64,000 bases of DNA from Hymenobacter sp. BT18 (lineage in GTDB: Bacteria > Bacteroidota > Bacteroidia > Cytophagales > Hymenobacteraceae). The stretch covers positions 1,674,001 through 1,738,000 of the forward strand of contig NZ_CP050954.1 in the NCBI RefSeq assembly GCF_012273015.1. Direction: 5' to 3'. Positions 10,119 to 18,542 of this stretch are shown piece by piece. A program made the position numbers and the translations under genes. The notes below the pieces were generated by a model, which had not been told where the DNA came from, ran no database searches, and saw only the letters and a list, made by a program, of their open reading frames with translations. The number at the start of each line of letters is the position of its first letter. Position 1 is the stretch's first letter.

Positions 10119-10259
10119 TAAGTGCAATATTATGTACGTTTTTCAAGATCAACTTTCTTCCCGATACTGATGTGGTATTGACTACCTTGTTCCTTCTCTG
10201 GAGCAGTGCGCAGGCGGTTTCTGCTGAACCTCGGTGGGCTGCCTGGGTATTAAGAGGCA

Positions 10260-10292
10260 TTTCCAGTGCGCCTACCGAAATGCGTATCTTTG
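10260..10292 (+). promoter_or_regulatory. Candidate promoter of ricT-gldH
   Basis: TATCTTTG at 10285-10292 matches the Bacteroidota -7 consensus TAnnTTTG. A weak -33 element (TTTC, 10260-10263) lies 21 bases upstream. The leader to the GTG start would be about 50 bases. Confidence 0.5.
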
Positions 10293-10346
10293 TTTGAAAC
10301 CGATTTTCAACAGCTAAGGCTGTTTCACTATATATAGTTCCAAGCT

Positions 10347-11810
10347 GTGGCTTGTACTTCTTGTTCCTCTGGTGGAAGTTGCTCGACAACTTCGCCGGGC
10401 TGTGGCTCCAAAGGGAGCTGTAGCTCCGGTGGCTGCACCCGCCTCAATGTATTCGACTGGTTGCAGGACCTCGACCTGCCCAGTGATTTCAAAGGATTTG
10501 ACCTCGTCGAAATTCGCTTCAAAGGCGGACGTAAAGAGTTTTTCCGTAACGAGCAGTATCTGCCCCTTGTCACCGGCGACGCCGTGGTGGTGGAGGCGGC
10601 TGGCAATGGCTGGCACCTCGGGCATGTTTCCCTGAAAGGAGAACTGGTACGCCTGCAGATGCGGAAGAAAAAAGTCCCCACCGACTCTAAAGAAATCCGC
10701 CCGATTCTGCGCGTAGCTACGCCCCAGGATGTAGAGCGCTGGGAAGCCGTGCGTGACCTAGAAACCGGTACCATGTTCCGGGCCCGCTCGGTGGTGGAGG
10801 AATTGCGCCTGAAAATGAAGCTCTCGGACGTAGAGTACCAGGCTGACCGCAGCCGCGCCACCTTTTTCTACTCCGCCGACGACCGGGTTGACTTTCGCGA
10901 CCTGATTAAGCGCCTGGCTGAGGAGTTTCGGGTGCGGGTAGAAATGCGCCAGATTTCCCTGCGCCACGAGGCTGGCCGCCTGGGAGGCATTGGCTCCTGC
11001 GGCCGGGAACTGTGCTGCTCAACCTGGCTGACGGAGTTTAAGAGTGTGAGCACCACGGCAGCCCGCTACCAGAACCTGAGCCTCAACCCGGCCAAGCTCT
11101 CCGGGCAGTGTGGCCGCCTCAAATGCTGCCTGAACTATGAGCTGGACACTTACCTCGTCGCGCTAAAGGATATTCCGCAGGTGCAGCGCCCGCTCCAAAC
11201 GGAGAAGGGCGACGCTTTCCTGCAGAAGACGGATATCTTCAAAAAGAAGATGTGGTTTGCGCTGCGCGGGGATAATAACTGGGTGGTGCTGCCGACCGAG
11301 CGGGTACGCGAAATTCAGGAGATGAACAAGCGCGGAGAAAAGCCGGAGTCCTTACTCCCGCCGATGCGCGAGGAAGAGCGGCAGCCGGAGGTATCGGCCA
11401 TTGTGGAAGGCAACCTCGACCGCCTCGACGACAAGATAAAAGCGGGCAAGCGGAACAAGCGCAAGAAAAAGAAAGAAAAAGACCCCGTAGCCGCGGCAGT
11501 TCCCCGCGAAGCAGCCAGTGCCCCAGCTGCTGGCGCTGAGGCGCCCGCTACTTCTTCTGCTTCCTCCGGCCGCAGTGCCGCCGATGGTCGCCCACGCGGC
11601 GCCGCCGCCAAGCCCGCCAACCGGCGTCATCGGCCACCCCGCCCCAGCGGCGAGGGCCCGGCCCGCCCAGAAGGCCGGGGGCCGGAACGCCCCGCAGGCC
11701 CATCGGGGGAAGGTGGTAGTGGCGAAGCACGGCCCAACTCGGGCCGGGGCGGGCGCCGCGGAGGGCGCCGCGGTGGCAGTGGTAGTGGTTCAACGCCTGC
11801 TCAAGCCTAA
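10347..11810 (+). CDS. ricT: PSP1-domain protein, RicT-like
   Basis: 487 residues from a GTG start. The N-terminal 30 residues are extremely Cys/Ser/Gly-rich (CTSC, CGSKGSC, GGC). The PSP1 core follows and holds the conserved CGRELCCSTWL (near 217) and CGRLKCCLNYE (near 255) motifs seen in RicT/YaaT proteins. In Bacillus, RicT forms an Fe-S-containing complex with RicA and RicF that affects RNA processing; no ricA or ricF is visible here. Residues from about 365 form a long Lys-, then Ala/Pro/Arg/Gly-rich disordered tail ending in GRGGRRGGRRGG, which looks RNA-binding. The stop overlaps the next start (TAATG), so translation of gldH is probably coupled. Confidence 0.85.
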   Translation: MACTSCSSGGSCSTTSPGCGSKGSCSSGGCTRLNVFDWLQDLDLPSDFKGFDLVEIRFKGGRKEFFRNEQYLPLVTGDAVVVEAAGNGWHLGHVSLKGELVRLQMRKKKVPTDSKEIRPILRVATPQDVERWEAVRDLETGTMFRARSVVEELRLKMKLSDVEYQADRSRATFFYSADDRVDFRDLIKRLAEEFRVRVEMRQISLRHEAGRLGGIGSCGRELCCSTWLTEFKSVSTTAARYQNLSLNPAKLSGQCGRLKCCLNYELDTYLVALKDIPQVQRPLQTEKGDAFLQKTDIFKKKMWFALRGDNNWVVLPTERVREIQEMNKRGEKPESLLPPMREEERQPEVSAIVEGNLDRLDDKIKAGKRNKRKKKKEKDPVAAAVPREAASAPAAGAEAPATSSASSGRSAADGRPRGAAAKPANRRHRPPRPSGEGPARPEGRGPERPAGPSGEGGSGEARPNSGRGGRRGGRRGGSGSGSTPAQA

Positions 11811-12325
11811 TGCCGATGATCCTGCAACTTTCTTCCCCGTGGCGGTGGGTGGCTATGCTGGCTGTAGTACTGCTGGCCTCCTGCGACTCCTCGGAGCTCT
11901 ACGAGCAAAACATCGACCTGAAAGACGCCAGTGGCCAGCCCTACGTGTGGGCCGTGCAGGAGAAGCCCAGCTTCACCTTCACTATTACGGATACCACTCA
12001 GCTGTACGATGTGTATTTCAACATTCGGAATGCCGCCGACTATGGCTACTACAACTTGTATGTAAAGCACACGCTCACGGCCCCCGATGGCCGCCGGGTA
12101 TCTACGTTGCTGCACGAGATGAAGCTGATGGATGCCAAAACCGGCGAACCGCTGGGCAATGGCTCGGGCGACATTTTCGACCACCGGATACTGGCCTTGC
12201 CCCAGCAGCGTTTCCACCAGCCCGGCGAGTACCGCCTGACGCTGGAGCAGTACATGCGCCAGGATGCGCTGGCGGGAATTATGGCAGTAGGAGTACGCGT
12301 AGCCCGTCACGAAGCTGCCCCTTAA
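11810..12325 (+). CDS. gldH: Gliding motility lipoprotein GldH
   Basis: 171 residues with a signal peptide and lipobox L-L-A-S-C (Cys25), followed by SSELYEQNIDL, typical of GldH. The middle region (FNIRNAADYGYYNLYV and the later PGEYRLTLEQYMRQD) matches the family. GldH is a lipoprotein needed for gliding and T9SS-dependent surface display in Flavobacterium. The ATG overlaps the ricT stop by one base, so the two form an operon. A terminator follows at once. Confidence 0.9.
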   Translation: MPMILQLSSPWRWVAMLAVVLLASCDSSELYEQNIDLKDASGQPYVWAVQEKPSFTFTITDTTQLYDVYFNIRNAADYGYYNLYVKHTLTAPDGRRVSTLLHEMKLMDAKTGEPLGNGSGDIFDHRILALPQQRFHQPGEYRLTLEQYMRQDALAGIMAVGVRVARHEAAP

Positions 12326-12346
12326 AAGCACTACCTGGTTTTCAGA

Positions 12347-12386
12347 AAAATCCCCTTTCCGATAGTCGGGAAGGGGATTTTTTTTT
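12347..12386 (+). terminator. Terminator after gldH
   Basis: A 15-bp stem (12348-12362 with 12366-12380, one G-U pair) with a 3-base loop is followed by nine T residues. The opposite strand also has a short T-run, so it may also stop cspA transcripts that read through. Confidence 0.9.
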
Positions 12387-12402
12387 CTACTTCAGCCCAA
12401 CA

Positions 12403-12438
12403 GAAAGCCTGCTTTGCACGGGTACAAAGCAGGCTTCC
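12403..12438 (-). terminator. Hairpin after the cold-shock gene
   Basis: AAGCCTGCTTTG (12405-12416) pairs exactly with CAAAGCAGGCTT (12425-12436). It lies about 20 bases after the stop of the minus-strand csp gene. The T-run is weak on that strand, so termination may be helped by the next hairpin. Confidence 0.6.
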
Positions 12439-12457
12439 GGTACTTGGTAAAGGCTGG

Positions 12458-12649
12458 TTATATCCGCTCTACTTTCACTGCGTTCAGACCCTTTTTGCCG
12501 TCGATGACGTCGAAGGAAACCCGGTCATTTTCCCGGATTTCGTGTACCAGACCAGTCTGATGCACAAAGATTTCCTGTGCTTGCTCGTCTTCGATGATGA
12601 ATCCATAGCCTTTTGATTCATTAAAAAACTTGACTTTGCCCGTTTTCAT
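12458..12649 (-). CDS. Cold-shock domain protein (CspA family)
   Basis: 63 residues forming one cold-shock domain. RNP1-like KGYGFI (13-18) and RNP2-like IFVHQ (27-31) carry the aromatic residues that stack on single-stranded RNA or DNA, and the start MKTGKVKFFNESKG is typical. Length is normal for the family (62-70). It probably acts as an RNA chaperone or antiterminator. It is a monocistronic gene. A possible weak -7 box (TAAATCTG, complement of 12688-12695) lies about 40 bases upstream. Whether it is cold-induced cannot be told. Confidence 0.95.
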   Translation of the reverse strand: MKTGKVKFFNESKGYGFIIEDEQAQEIFVHQTGLVHEIRENDRVSFDVIDGKKGLNAVKVERI

Positions 12650-12925
12650 AATGGGGTACTTGGTTGTGGTAAAGTGAACAAGGAGGACAGATTTAGGCGG
12701 TAAATCTACAGGTTATTCTCTGTTTAGTTCTATAAAAAACATGCGCAAGGACGAGCTATTTTAAGCTTGCTGGCTTTGGGCTGCACAGTCAAAAGCTGCC
12801 TATGCATGCAGCGGGGCCAAGATGTTACACTCGAGTTAGCGGGCCGTTTTATGGCCAGCGCCTTGGTTTAGTGCGTATAAGTTGGGCGTTGCATCTTTCT
12901 TTTCATTCCCCAACCACCCACCACT

Positions 12926-14440
12926 ATGGATAACGAGCAAAAGAATCAGACCAACCCTTCCGGCTCTGCCTCAGCAAACCAAGCACCAAATGGAACACCC
13001 GCTTCCGGGATGAATACTTCCACTACCAACAGCCCTACGTCGAGCCAGTCTCTCGCTTCTTCGGAAATGAGCGCCGGACGTGGCGGGCTGGGCAACTCGG
13101 AGCAGAGCCAGCAAGCCAATAAAGAAGTAAACCCCTCGGCGCTGAAATCGGATAGCGCCAAGGAATCCAGTAGCTCATCTACTAAGAGCCCGGCAGCCAC
13201 CTCCGGCTCAGCTAAAAAGACAACGGCTTCGTCGGCTTCTTCAACGGAGGCTAAGAGCTCTGGGACGCAGAAAGCAGGTACCCAGAAAAACCAGCCCAGC
13301 GGCCAGTCTGATCAGCACAGCCAACAAGCAAACTACGGCGGCAACTTTGGCAATAGCATGGAACCCAGCTACCAGGACCGTGACCGGAACGAGAACATGA
13401 CCAGCGGGGCCAGCCGGGGCGAGTTTGGTGCCCACGGCGGTAGCAACACCCAGGGCGGCTACGGCAACCAGTACCGCAACAACGACTATAACCAGCACGA
13501 CAACCGGGGTGGATACTACGGTAGCAACCAGCCCGCCGGCGGCTATAGTGAGCATCAGAATTCCTACCGCGACTATGACGGGCGCGGCAACTACGGTAGC
13601 CAGGACCAAATGCGCGGCAGCCAGGGCGGCTACGGCGCCCAGAACAACTGGGGCGACGAGGCCCGGGCCAACTCGCGTGGGAACTTCGGCTCCCAGGACC
13701 GCAATTACCAAGACGATCAGCGGCGCGGGGGTGGCTCGATGTATAACCGGGACAACCAAGGCGGTTACGGCCAGCACGACAATCGGCATTACTCTGATCA
13801 ACAACGCTGGAACGACAGCCGCTACCAGAACGATAGCCGCTACCAGAACGACAACGGTTCCCCCCAGGGCCGCGACCGGGGCTACAGCGACGACTACGGC
13901 TCTTCCTCCATGGGAGGCTATGACTCCTACGGCCGCTCAGGCCAGAGCCAGGGTTATCAGCAAAACCGGGGTAATTTCGGTGGCGAATCACGCAACCAAG
14001 ACAGCAATTACCAGCCTTCGCAACGCGGACATGGCCAGCGCGGTGGCATGAACAGCCAGCAAGACTATGGTCAGCAGGGCGGCTATTACCGGCAGGAGTC
14101 GAACCGCTACGACGGGCAGGGCGGCTTTGGGGGCTACAACCGCTCCGAGGACGACCGGTACGATTCACGCAGTGGCTATAATCAGGGCTCGGGGAATTAT
14201 GGGGGCAACGCGCGGGAAGGCTTCGGCTCCCGGGGCGGCTCGTATAATGATGAGTACTCTTCGGGCAACCAGGGCATGCGCGGCGGCTCCCCTTCCCGCG
14301 GCAACTACAACCAGCAGGAGCAGAACATGAACTACGGCTCGGAACGGCGCAACCAGTATCGGAACCACCAAGATGACGCGCCCGACTACGGCTCGGCCCC
14401 GCGCCGCAACCGTGGCCGCGACGATGACGACCAGTACTAA
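12926..14440 (+). CDS. Prion-like, intrinsically disordered Gly/Tyr/Gln/Asn/Arg-rich protein
   Basis: 504 residues with no recognisable folded domain, signal peptide or membrane segment. Residues 1-130 are Ser/Thr/Ala/Asn/Gln/Lys-rich. The rest is made of degenerate units such as GGYGNQ, NYGSQD, GNFGSQD, RYQNDS and YDGRG, with many Tyr separated by Gly/Gln/Asn/Asp/Arg. That composition resembles phase-separating eukaryotic RNA-binding proteins (FUS type). Two side-by-side copies of RYQNDS occur near 295-305. The reading frame is long, free of stops and followed by a strong terminator, so I consider it real. Function is unknown; stress- or desiccation-related condensate or RNA binding is only a guess. 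Confidence 0.75.
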   Translation: MDNEQKNQTNPSGSASANQAPNGTPASGMNTSTTNSPTSSQSLASSEMSAGRGGLGNSEQSQQANKEVNPSALKSDSAKESSSSSTKSPAATSGSAKKTTASSASSTEAKSSGTQKAGTQKNQPSGQSDQHSQQANYGGNFGNSMEPSYQDRDRNENMTSGASRGEFGAHGGSNTQGGYGNQYRNNDYNQHDNRGGYYGSNQPAGGYSEHQNSYRDYDGRGNYGSQDQMRGSQGGYGAQNNWGDEARANSRGNFGSQDRNYQDDQRRGGGSMYNRDNQGGYGQHDNRHYSDQQRWNDSRYQNDSRYQNDNGSPQGRDRGYSDDYGSSSMGGYDSYGRSGQSQGYQQNRGNFGGESRNQDSNYQPSQRGHGQRGGMNSQQDYGQQGGYYRQESNRYDGQGGFGGYNRSEDDRYDSRSGYNQGSGNYGGNAREGFGSRGGSYNDEYSSGNQGMRGGSPSRGNYNQQEQNMNYGSERRNQYRNHQDDAPDYGSAPRRNRGRDDDDQY

Positions 14441-14465
14441 GCGTTCCTGCTTTTAGCAACTCATA

Positions 14466-14502
14466 AGAAAAGCCTCTGCTACCATAGCAGAGGCTTTTTC
14501 TT
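14466..14502 (+). terminator. Terminator after the prion-like gene
   Basis: A 13-bp perfect stem (AAAGCCTCTGCTA / TAGCAGAGGCTTT) with a 3-base loop and a following T-run, 26 bases after the stop. The minus-strand lipoprotein gene converges on it from the other side. Confidence 0.9.
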
Positions 14503-14557
14503 TGGATATGCAGCTTTAAACGGTCCGTAGCCCCCGAAAAGTGGTGAGTAGGACGGG

Positions 14558-15430
14558 TTAGCGCAAACTGGCCCGGTACAACCGTCCCTTTTCATTGCTG
14601 ACCACGAAGTCGTGCTGATTCACGAAAACCAGCCCTTCGGCCTGTCCGGTTTTGGTAAGTGGCAGACAGCTCTTTGGGCCGTCGAAGAGCTTACGGCCGG
14701 GCTGACGCTCCAGTAAATACGCATGTCCATAGCCAAGCAGAGCCACCAGCTGACCATCGGGACTGATATCAGCGGCCGTAATCCAGGTATTGATGCGAAT
14801 ACTATCCACCAGCACCGCAACATGGTTTCCGGGGCGGGCGGGCACTTTGTAGTACTTCACCCAGCCCCCTTTGCCCCGATTCTTGGTAAACAGGTGCAGG
14901 GAGTCATCGGCGTAGAAAAAAGCTTCGCAGTCGAAGTTGCGGGCAGCTTTGCGCGGAGGAAACGTGCGCTGATCGGGGTAATGAAAGGCAATGGTATCTA
15001 CTTGCTTTAGCGCCGGCTCTTGGAGCCGGTAAATCCGCAGGTCGCGGCGTTTATTGCCATTGTTGCCAAAGTCCCCGATGAAGAGGTACCCATGCTGCCG
15101 ATCTTGGGCCAGATCCTCCCAATCGATGTTGTTGGCATCAGGGACGCGGTGTTTTGTGAGCAGGTCGCCCTGCAGGGTCACTTTATACAGCAATGAGGTG
15201 TTGCCGCCGTCCCCGTGGGTCCACAGGTCGCCGTGGTCGTTGGCCAGCGCCAGCCCCGAGCTTTCGACCACGTCTTCCCGCCGCATGTGGCCTACCTGTT
15301 CTACCTTATACGCTTCGTTGATTTTCTCAAAGCTCCCGCGGTCAGTGTTGCTGGTACAACCGCACAACATGGCGTGCAGAAAGAAAGCCAGGGGAGCTAG
15401 CCGGTCGCGTAGTAGAAGAAGTGCATTCAT
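14558..15430 (-). CDS. Putative lipoprotein with beta-propeller-like fold, unknown function
   Basis: 290 residues. A hydrophobic N-terminus ends in L-C-G-C (Cys25), a lipobox. The body contains repeated strand-turn elements of a propeller type: SSGLALANDHGDLWTHGD, DWEDLAQD with LFIGDFGNN, the pair FDCEAFFYADDSLHLFTKN, and near the end EGLVFVNQHDFVVSNE. The order (S-G-L, W-x-H-x-D, E-D-L/E-A, G-D-x-G-D/N-N) is seen in Bacteroidota hypothetical lipoproteins related to SdiA-regulated or phytase-like propellers. No catalytic residues can be assigned. Confidence 0.75.
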   Translation of the reverse strand: MNALLLLRDRLAPLAFFLHAMLCGCTSNTDRGSFEKINEAYKVEQVGHMRREDVVESSGLALANDHGDLWTHGDGGNTSLLYKVTLQGDLLTKHRVPDANNIDWEDLAQDRQHGYLFIGDFGNNGNKRRDLRIYRLQEPALKQVDTIAFHYPDQRTFPPRKAARNFDCEAFFYADDSLHLFTKNRGKGGWVKYYKVPARPGNHVAVLVDSIRINTWITAADISPDGQLVALLGYGHAYLLERQPGRKLFDGPKSCLPLTKTGQAEGLVFVNQHDFVVSNEKGRLYRASLR

Positions 15431-15609
15431 GCCTGTAAATTAGAACTGGGAGCCAGCCACCAAGGTCAGCTCGCTGCTGCCTTACGCAGCCCAGCAAATT
15501 TTGTCGCCTAAAAATGCGTGGGACAAAATTATGCACCGGCTCAGCGTCGACTGCTGCCCTTCATCTTGCCTTCCTACGAAGCAACCATCCTGTCATTTCA
15601 ACTGGCTTA

Positions 15610-16623
15610 CTAAGGCATCTTAAAATCCAGGTAAGGTCGTAGCTTTTCCAGGGTAGCGGCCTCCAGAATGCGGATCTGGCGTAGGTCGTCGGCCTGCTGG
15701 AAGGGCCCGTGCTGCGCCCGGTACGAGACAAGCACGCGGGCCAGCCGCGCACCCACGTAGGGGTGGGCTTTCAGCTCTTCAAAGCTCGCCTGATTGATGG
15801 CCAGCCGCTCGGGCACGTATCCTGCCCGCACAAAGGAATACTTGTGCAAGCTGTCTACCAGATCGGGAGCAAAGCTAAATACCTCCGTAAGCTGACTGGA
15901 CTGCACAAAGCCCCCCAGCCGCTCGCGGTACGCAACCAGCCGGAGCGCCGTTTTCTGCCCAATGCCGCGAATCTGCTGCAGTTGGGCCGTGTCGGCGGTG
16001 TTGAGGTCGAAGGGCAGCAGGTGCGTGGGCTTTCGCTTGAAGTGCTTACCCGACGCTTGGTGGCCCGCAAATCCACCCGCAGGCTGACTAGCTTTTTCTT
16101 TGCTGCCCCACTCTGGCTTCACCCGGGCCGGCAACTCCTCAGGGAGCATGATGTAGGGTGCCAGCCTGGCGTAGAGGGCAGGCTCCAGACCGTAGGCTTT
16201 CTGCACCTGCACCTTGGCCCGAAATCCGCCGATGGCCGCGCCGTAGCGTACCAGCCGCGCGGCTACATAGTGCGGAACGCCCCGCGCCTCCCAGTCGGTA
16301 GCCGACAGGGTATTGGGGTTGAAGGGGGCCAACGCTACCTGGGGTACTGCTGCCCTCCTGCCGTAGACCGGGCGGGTGCGCGCATACCGGGCTGGATATT
16401 GCCGGGCAGGTGCCCGGTTAGCCTGCAGCTCCGCGGCAAACTTCTCGAGCTGGTGCTGATCGGGAGCGGGGTTGTACTCGGGTAGGGCCTTAAGCAGTAG
16501 GGAGGGTGCCAGGAGAATCAGCCCTAGCAGCAAGAGCAACAAGACAAAGCCATTCGTTTCGACGCGAGAAAACCGAAACTGGCGATGCGCCAGCAGATAG
16601 GCAGATAAAAGGAGGCGCTTCAT
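15610..16623 (-). CDS. Membrane-anchored helix-hairpin-helix (ComEA-like) protein
   Basis: 337 residues from ATG 16623 (a GTG two codons upstream is possible). One membrane segment lies at about 25-45, after a basic start typical of this Bacteroidota family. Two to three ComEA-type helix-hairpin-helix units follow. The clearest is FDLNTADTAQLQQIRGIG, with the non-specific DNA-binding G-I-G hairpin. Earlier copies (FNPNTLSATDWEARGVP) and later ones (INQASFEELKAHPYVG) are more degenerate. ComEA proteins bind incoming DNA in competence, but no other com gene is near, so a role in DNA uptake is only inferred. Confidence 0.85.
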   Translation of the reverse strand: MKRLLLSAYLLAHRQFRFSRVETNGFVLLLLLLGLILLAPSLLLKALPEYNPAPDQHQLEKFAAELQANRAPARQYPARYARTRPVYGRRAAVPQVALAPFNPNTLSATDWEARGVPHYVAARLVRYGAAIGGFRAKVQVQKAYGLEPALYARLAPYIMLPEELPARVKPEWGSKEKASQPAGGFAGHQASGKHFKRKPTHLLPFDLNTADTAQLQQIRGIGQKTALRLVAYRERLGGFVQSSQLTEVFSFAPDLVDSLHKYSFVRAGYVPERLAINQASFEELKAHPYVGARLARVLVSYRAQHGPFQQADDLRQIRILEAATLEKLRPYLDFKMP

Positions 16624-16814
16624 GGGCACACCAAGCCAAATAATGATTCAAACGAACAGGAAATAGCGCGCCGCCCGACTGGTGTGCAGGTCGTTGGGCA
16701 TAGTAGATAGAGCAAATACAATATAAGTACTGCCGCTGAATAAGCAAAAACCGGGGCACCCGCCGACGCGCGGCCCCCCCCGCCAAGCAGTAGTGAAGTT
16801 GTGTGGGTGGCCAG

Positions 16815-17714
16815 CTAGCCTGCCTGCTGGGCAACCAGAGCCATGCCTTGTTCCAGACTGTGGGGCGCATAGCCTAACTCCCGTTGCGCTTTATCAATAA
16901 TAAAACCCGTCCGTAACGGGCGTTTCGCAGGCTGGGAAAAGGTGCTGGCATCAACCCGGCTAATAAGGCGACTATCCAGCTGAAAGAAATCAGCTACGCG
17001 CAGGGCCATTTGAAATGGGGTAAGCACCTCCTGGCCACTGACGTGGTAAATGCCTGAGGCATTGTACAGGGCTGCCAGCCAGCAGCCCTGGGCCAGGTCC
17101 TCGGCCAGAGTGGGCGTCCGGAGCTGATCATCCACTACCTGAATAGGCTGCTGGGCTCGCAGAGAGTCGCGCACCCAAAGCACAAGGTTGGTACGGCCGT
17201 ACTCGTGGGCTACTCCATATACCAGCACAGTGCGTACAATGGCCCATGGCCCGCGGCTACGCTGCACGGCCTGCTCGGCAGCCAGCTTGCTTTTACCGTA
17301 GAAATTTACGGGCGCCGGCACTGCTTCTTCGGTAAGCGGCCCCTCCTTGCCATCAAAAATAAAATCGGTGCTGACGTGGACCAGATGTACCTGCTGCCGC
17401 TCGCACACGGCAACCAGGTTTTCCACGGCCGTTACATTTTGCTTCCAGCAGTCCGCCTGGTTTAGCTCGCACTCATCCACATTGGTCATGGCGGCCGTGT
17501 GAATCAGGTGGGTGGGCTGCTCCTGCATTAGCACCTGCTCTACCTGGGTCTGATCGGTCACGTCCAGTTGCACGAATCGTACGGCCGGATACAGCTTTGC
17601 GAGCTTGTTGGCCCCGCGCGAGGTAGCAATCAGTTCCACTCCTTCCTCCGCGTGTAGCCGCGCTATCAGTTTTTGGCCTAGCAAGCCATTGGAGCCGGTT
17701 ATTAGTACGCGCAT
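16815..17714 (-). CDS. NAD(P)-dependent sugar reductase, RfbD-like (dTDP-4-dehydrorhamnose reductase family)
   Basis: 299 residues. An N-terminal Rossmann motif GSNGLLGQ (7-14), the catalytic Ser/Thr in VSTDFIFDG and the Y-G-K-S-K catalytic pair are all present, in extended-SDR order. Length matches RfbD (about 290-300). RfbD makes dTDP-L-rhamnose, but no rfbA, rfbB or rfbC is near, so the actual substrate may be another nucleotide sugar or dehydrorhamnose-like compound. It stands between the cyclophilin and helix-hairpin-helix genes in the same direction, with gaps of 50-190 bases. Confidence 0.85.
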   Translation of the reverse strand: MRVLITGSNGLLGQKLIARLHAEEGVELIATSRGANKLAKLYPAVRFVQLDVTDQTQVEQVLMQEQPTHLIHTAAMTNVDECELNQADCWKQNVTAVENLVAVCERQQVHLVHVSTDFIFDGKEGPLTEEAVPAPVNFYGKSKLAAEQAVQRSRGPWAIVRTVLVYGVAHEYGRTNLVLWVRDSLRAQQPIQVVDDQLRTPTLAEDLAQGCWLAALYNASGIYHVSGQEVLTPFQMALRVADFFQLDSRLISRVDASTFSQPAKRPLRTGFIIDKAQRELGYAPHSLEQGMALVAQQAG

Positions 17715-17765
17715 AAGGAGGAATTAAGCGGTGCGCAAAGGGAAAAGGCAGCGTGAGCAGACTCG

Positions 17766-18404
17766 CTAGTATTGATAGCCGTAGAGCTCCGTAATTTTTT
17801 TCTTTTTCAGCTTTTCCACTTTCACCGTCATTTTCACGTCGGAAGTGGGCCGGTCGCGGGCATCGCGGGGCTGTTGGGCTATTTTATCCACAACCGCCAG
17901 CCCACTGATTACTTGGCCAAACACGGTGTAACTGCCATCAAGCTGGGGCGTACCGCCGGGGTTTTGCACAATATAAAACTGCGAACCGCTGCTGGCCCGC
18001 TGGGGGTTCACGTAGTCGCCTTGCCGGGCGGCGGCCAGGGCGCCCTGCTTGTGGCGTAGCTGGGGGATAATTTCCGCCGGAATGGTTTTCTCATTGGCGG
18101 GCCCTAGTCCATCGTTACCGGGGTCAGCGTCTTTGGTGTTGGGGTCACCGCCCTGCACCATAAAGCCCGGAATAACCCGGTGGAAGGTGGTCCCGTTGTA
18201 AAACCCGGCTTTGGCCAGCTTCAAAAAGTTGGCTTTGTGCTGGGGCGTGAGCTCCGAAAGCACCAGCCGGATGTCGCCCAGATTGGTGCTGATGGTCACT
18301 ACTTCATCTTTTTTGCTGGGGCGCGGCTTTTTGGCGGCCCAAAGCCCTTGGCTGCTCAGGAGAAAAGCCAGCAATAGCAACGCGAGCCGAGAGAATATCT
18401 GCAT
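17766..18404 (-). CDS. Periplasmic cyclophilin-type peptidyl-prolyl isomerase
   Basis: 212 residues with a signal peptide of about 23 residues (hydrophobic, ending LWA). The cyclophilin core shows NFLKLAKAGFYNGTTFHRVIPGFMVQGGDP, with the catalytic Arg of FHRV and the F-M-V-Q-G-G substrate site, then GSQFYIV and the VFGQV strand. It catalyses cis-trans isomerisation of proline bonds in exported proteins. A Lys-rich tail follows the domain. The promoter region contains a perfect 13-bp dyad (see 18416-18461). Confidence 0.95.
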   Translation of the reverse strand: MQIFSRLALLLLAFLLSSQGLWAAKKPRPSKKDEVVTISTNLGDIRLVLSELTPQHKANFLKLAKAGFYNGTTFHRVIPGFMVQGGDPNTKDADPGNDGLGPANEKTIPAEIIPQLRHKQGALAAARQGDYVNPQRASSGSQFYIVQNPGGTPQLDGSYTVFGQVISGLAVVDKIAQQPRDARDRPTSDVKMTVKVEKLKKKKITELYGYQY

Positions 18405-18415
18405 ACTTGTACGGT

Positions 18416-18461
18416 CTATGAATGCCTCAAACTTACGGGCTTTCTACGGAGGCATTCATAG
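18416..18461 (-). promoter_or_regulatory. Promoter -7 box inside a 13-bp inverted repeat, upstream of the cyclophilin gene
   Basis: CTATGAATGCCTC (18416-18428) and GAGGCATTCATAG (18449-18461) are exact reverse complements, 33 bases apart start to start. On the minus strand a perfect -7 consensus, TAAGTTTG, occupies 18435-18428 and so touches one arm. The layout suggests a dimeric regulator covering the promoter, or a leader hairpin if transcription starts further upstream. Confidence 0.5.
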
Positions 18462-18542
18462 GTCAGCACTGCTAAGTCACCAAATTCAGCGCTAACCTGG
18501 CAAGTTGCGTATGTAGCGCCGTTACGCTTTTCCCGTTCCCCT

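Larger units (their letters stand above)
10020..10346. other. Divergent intergenic region between the M57 gene and ricT
   Basis: It holds no gene. It contains a perfect 10-bp inverted repeat at 10090-10118 and the likely ricT -7 box at 10285-10292, both listed separately. The part nearest the protease gene (10060-10140) is AT-rich. Confidence 0.6.

Noticed and set aside
13251..14459. A 402-codon minus-strand frame opposite the prion-like gene
   Set aside because: Ser/Arg/Cys/Gly-rich shadow of the repeat-rich plus-strand gene; the plus strand has the better start, a terminator and a protein-like Tyr/Gly/Gln pattern.
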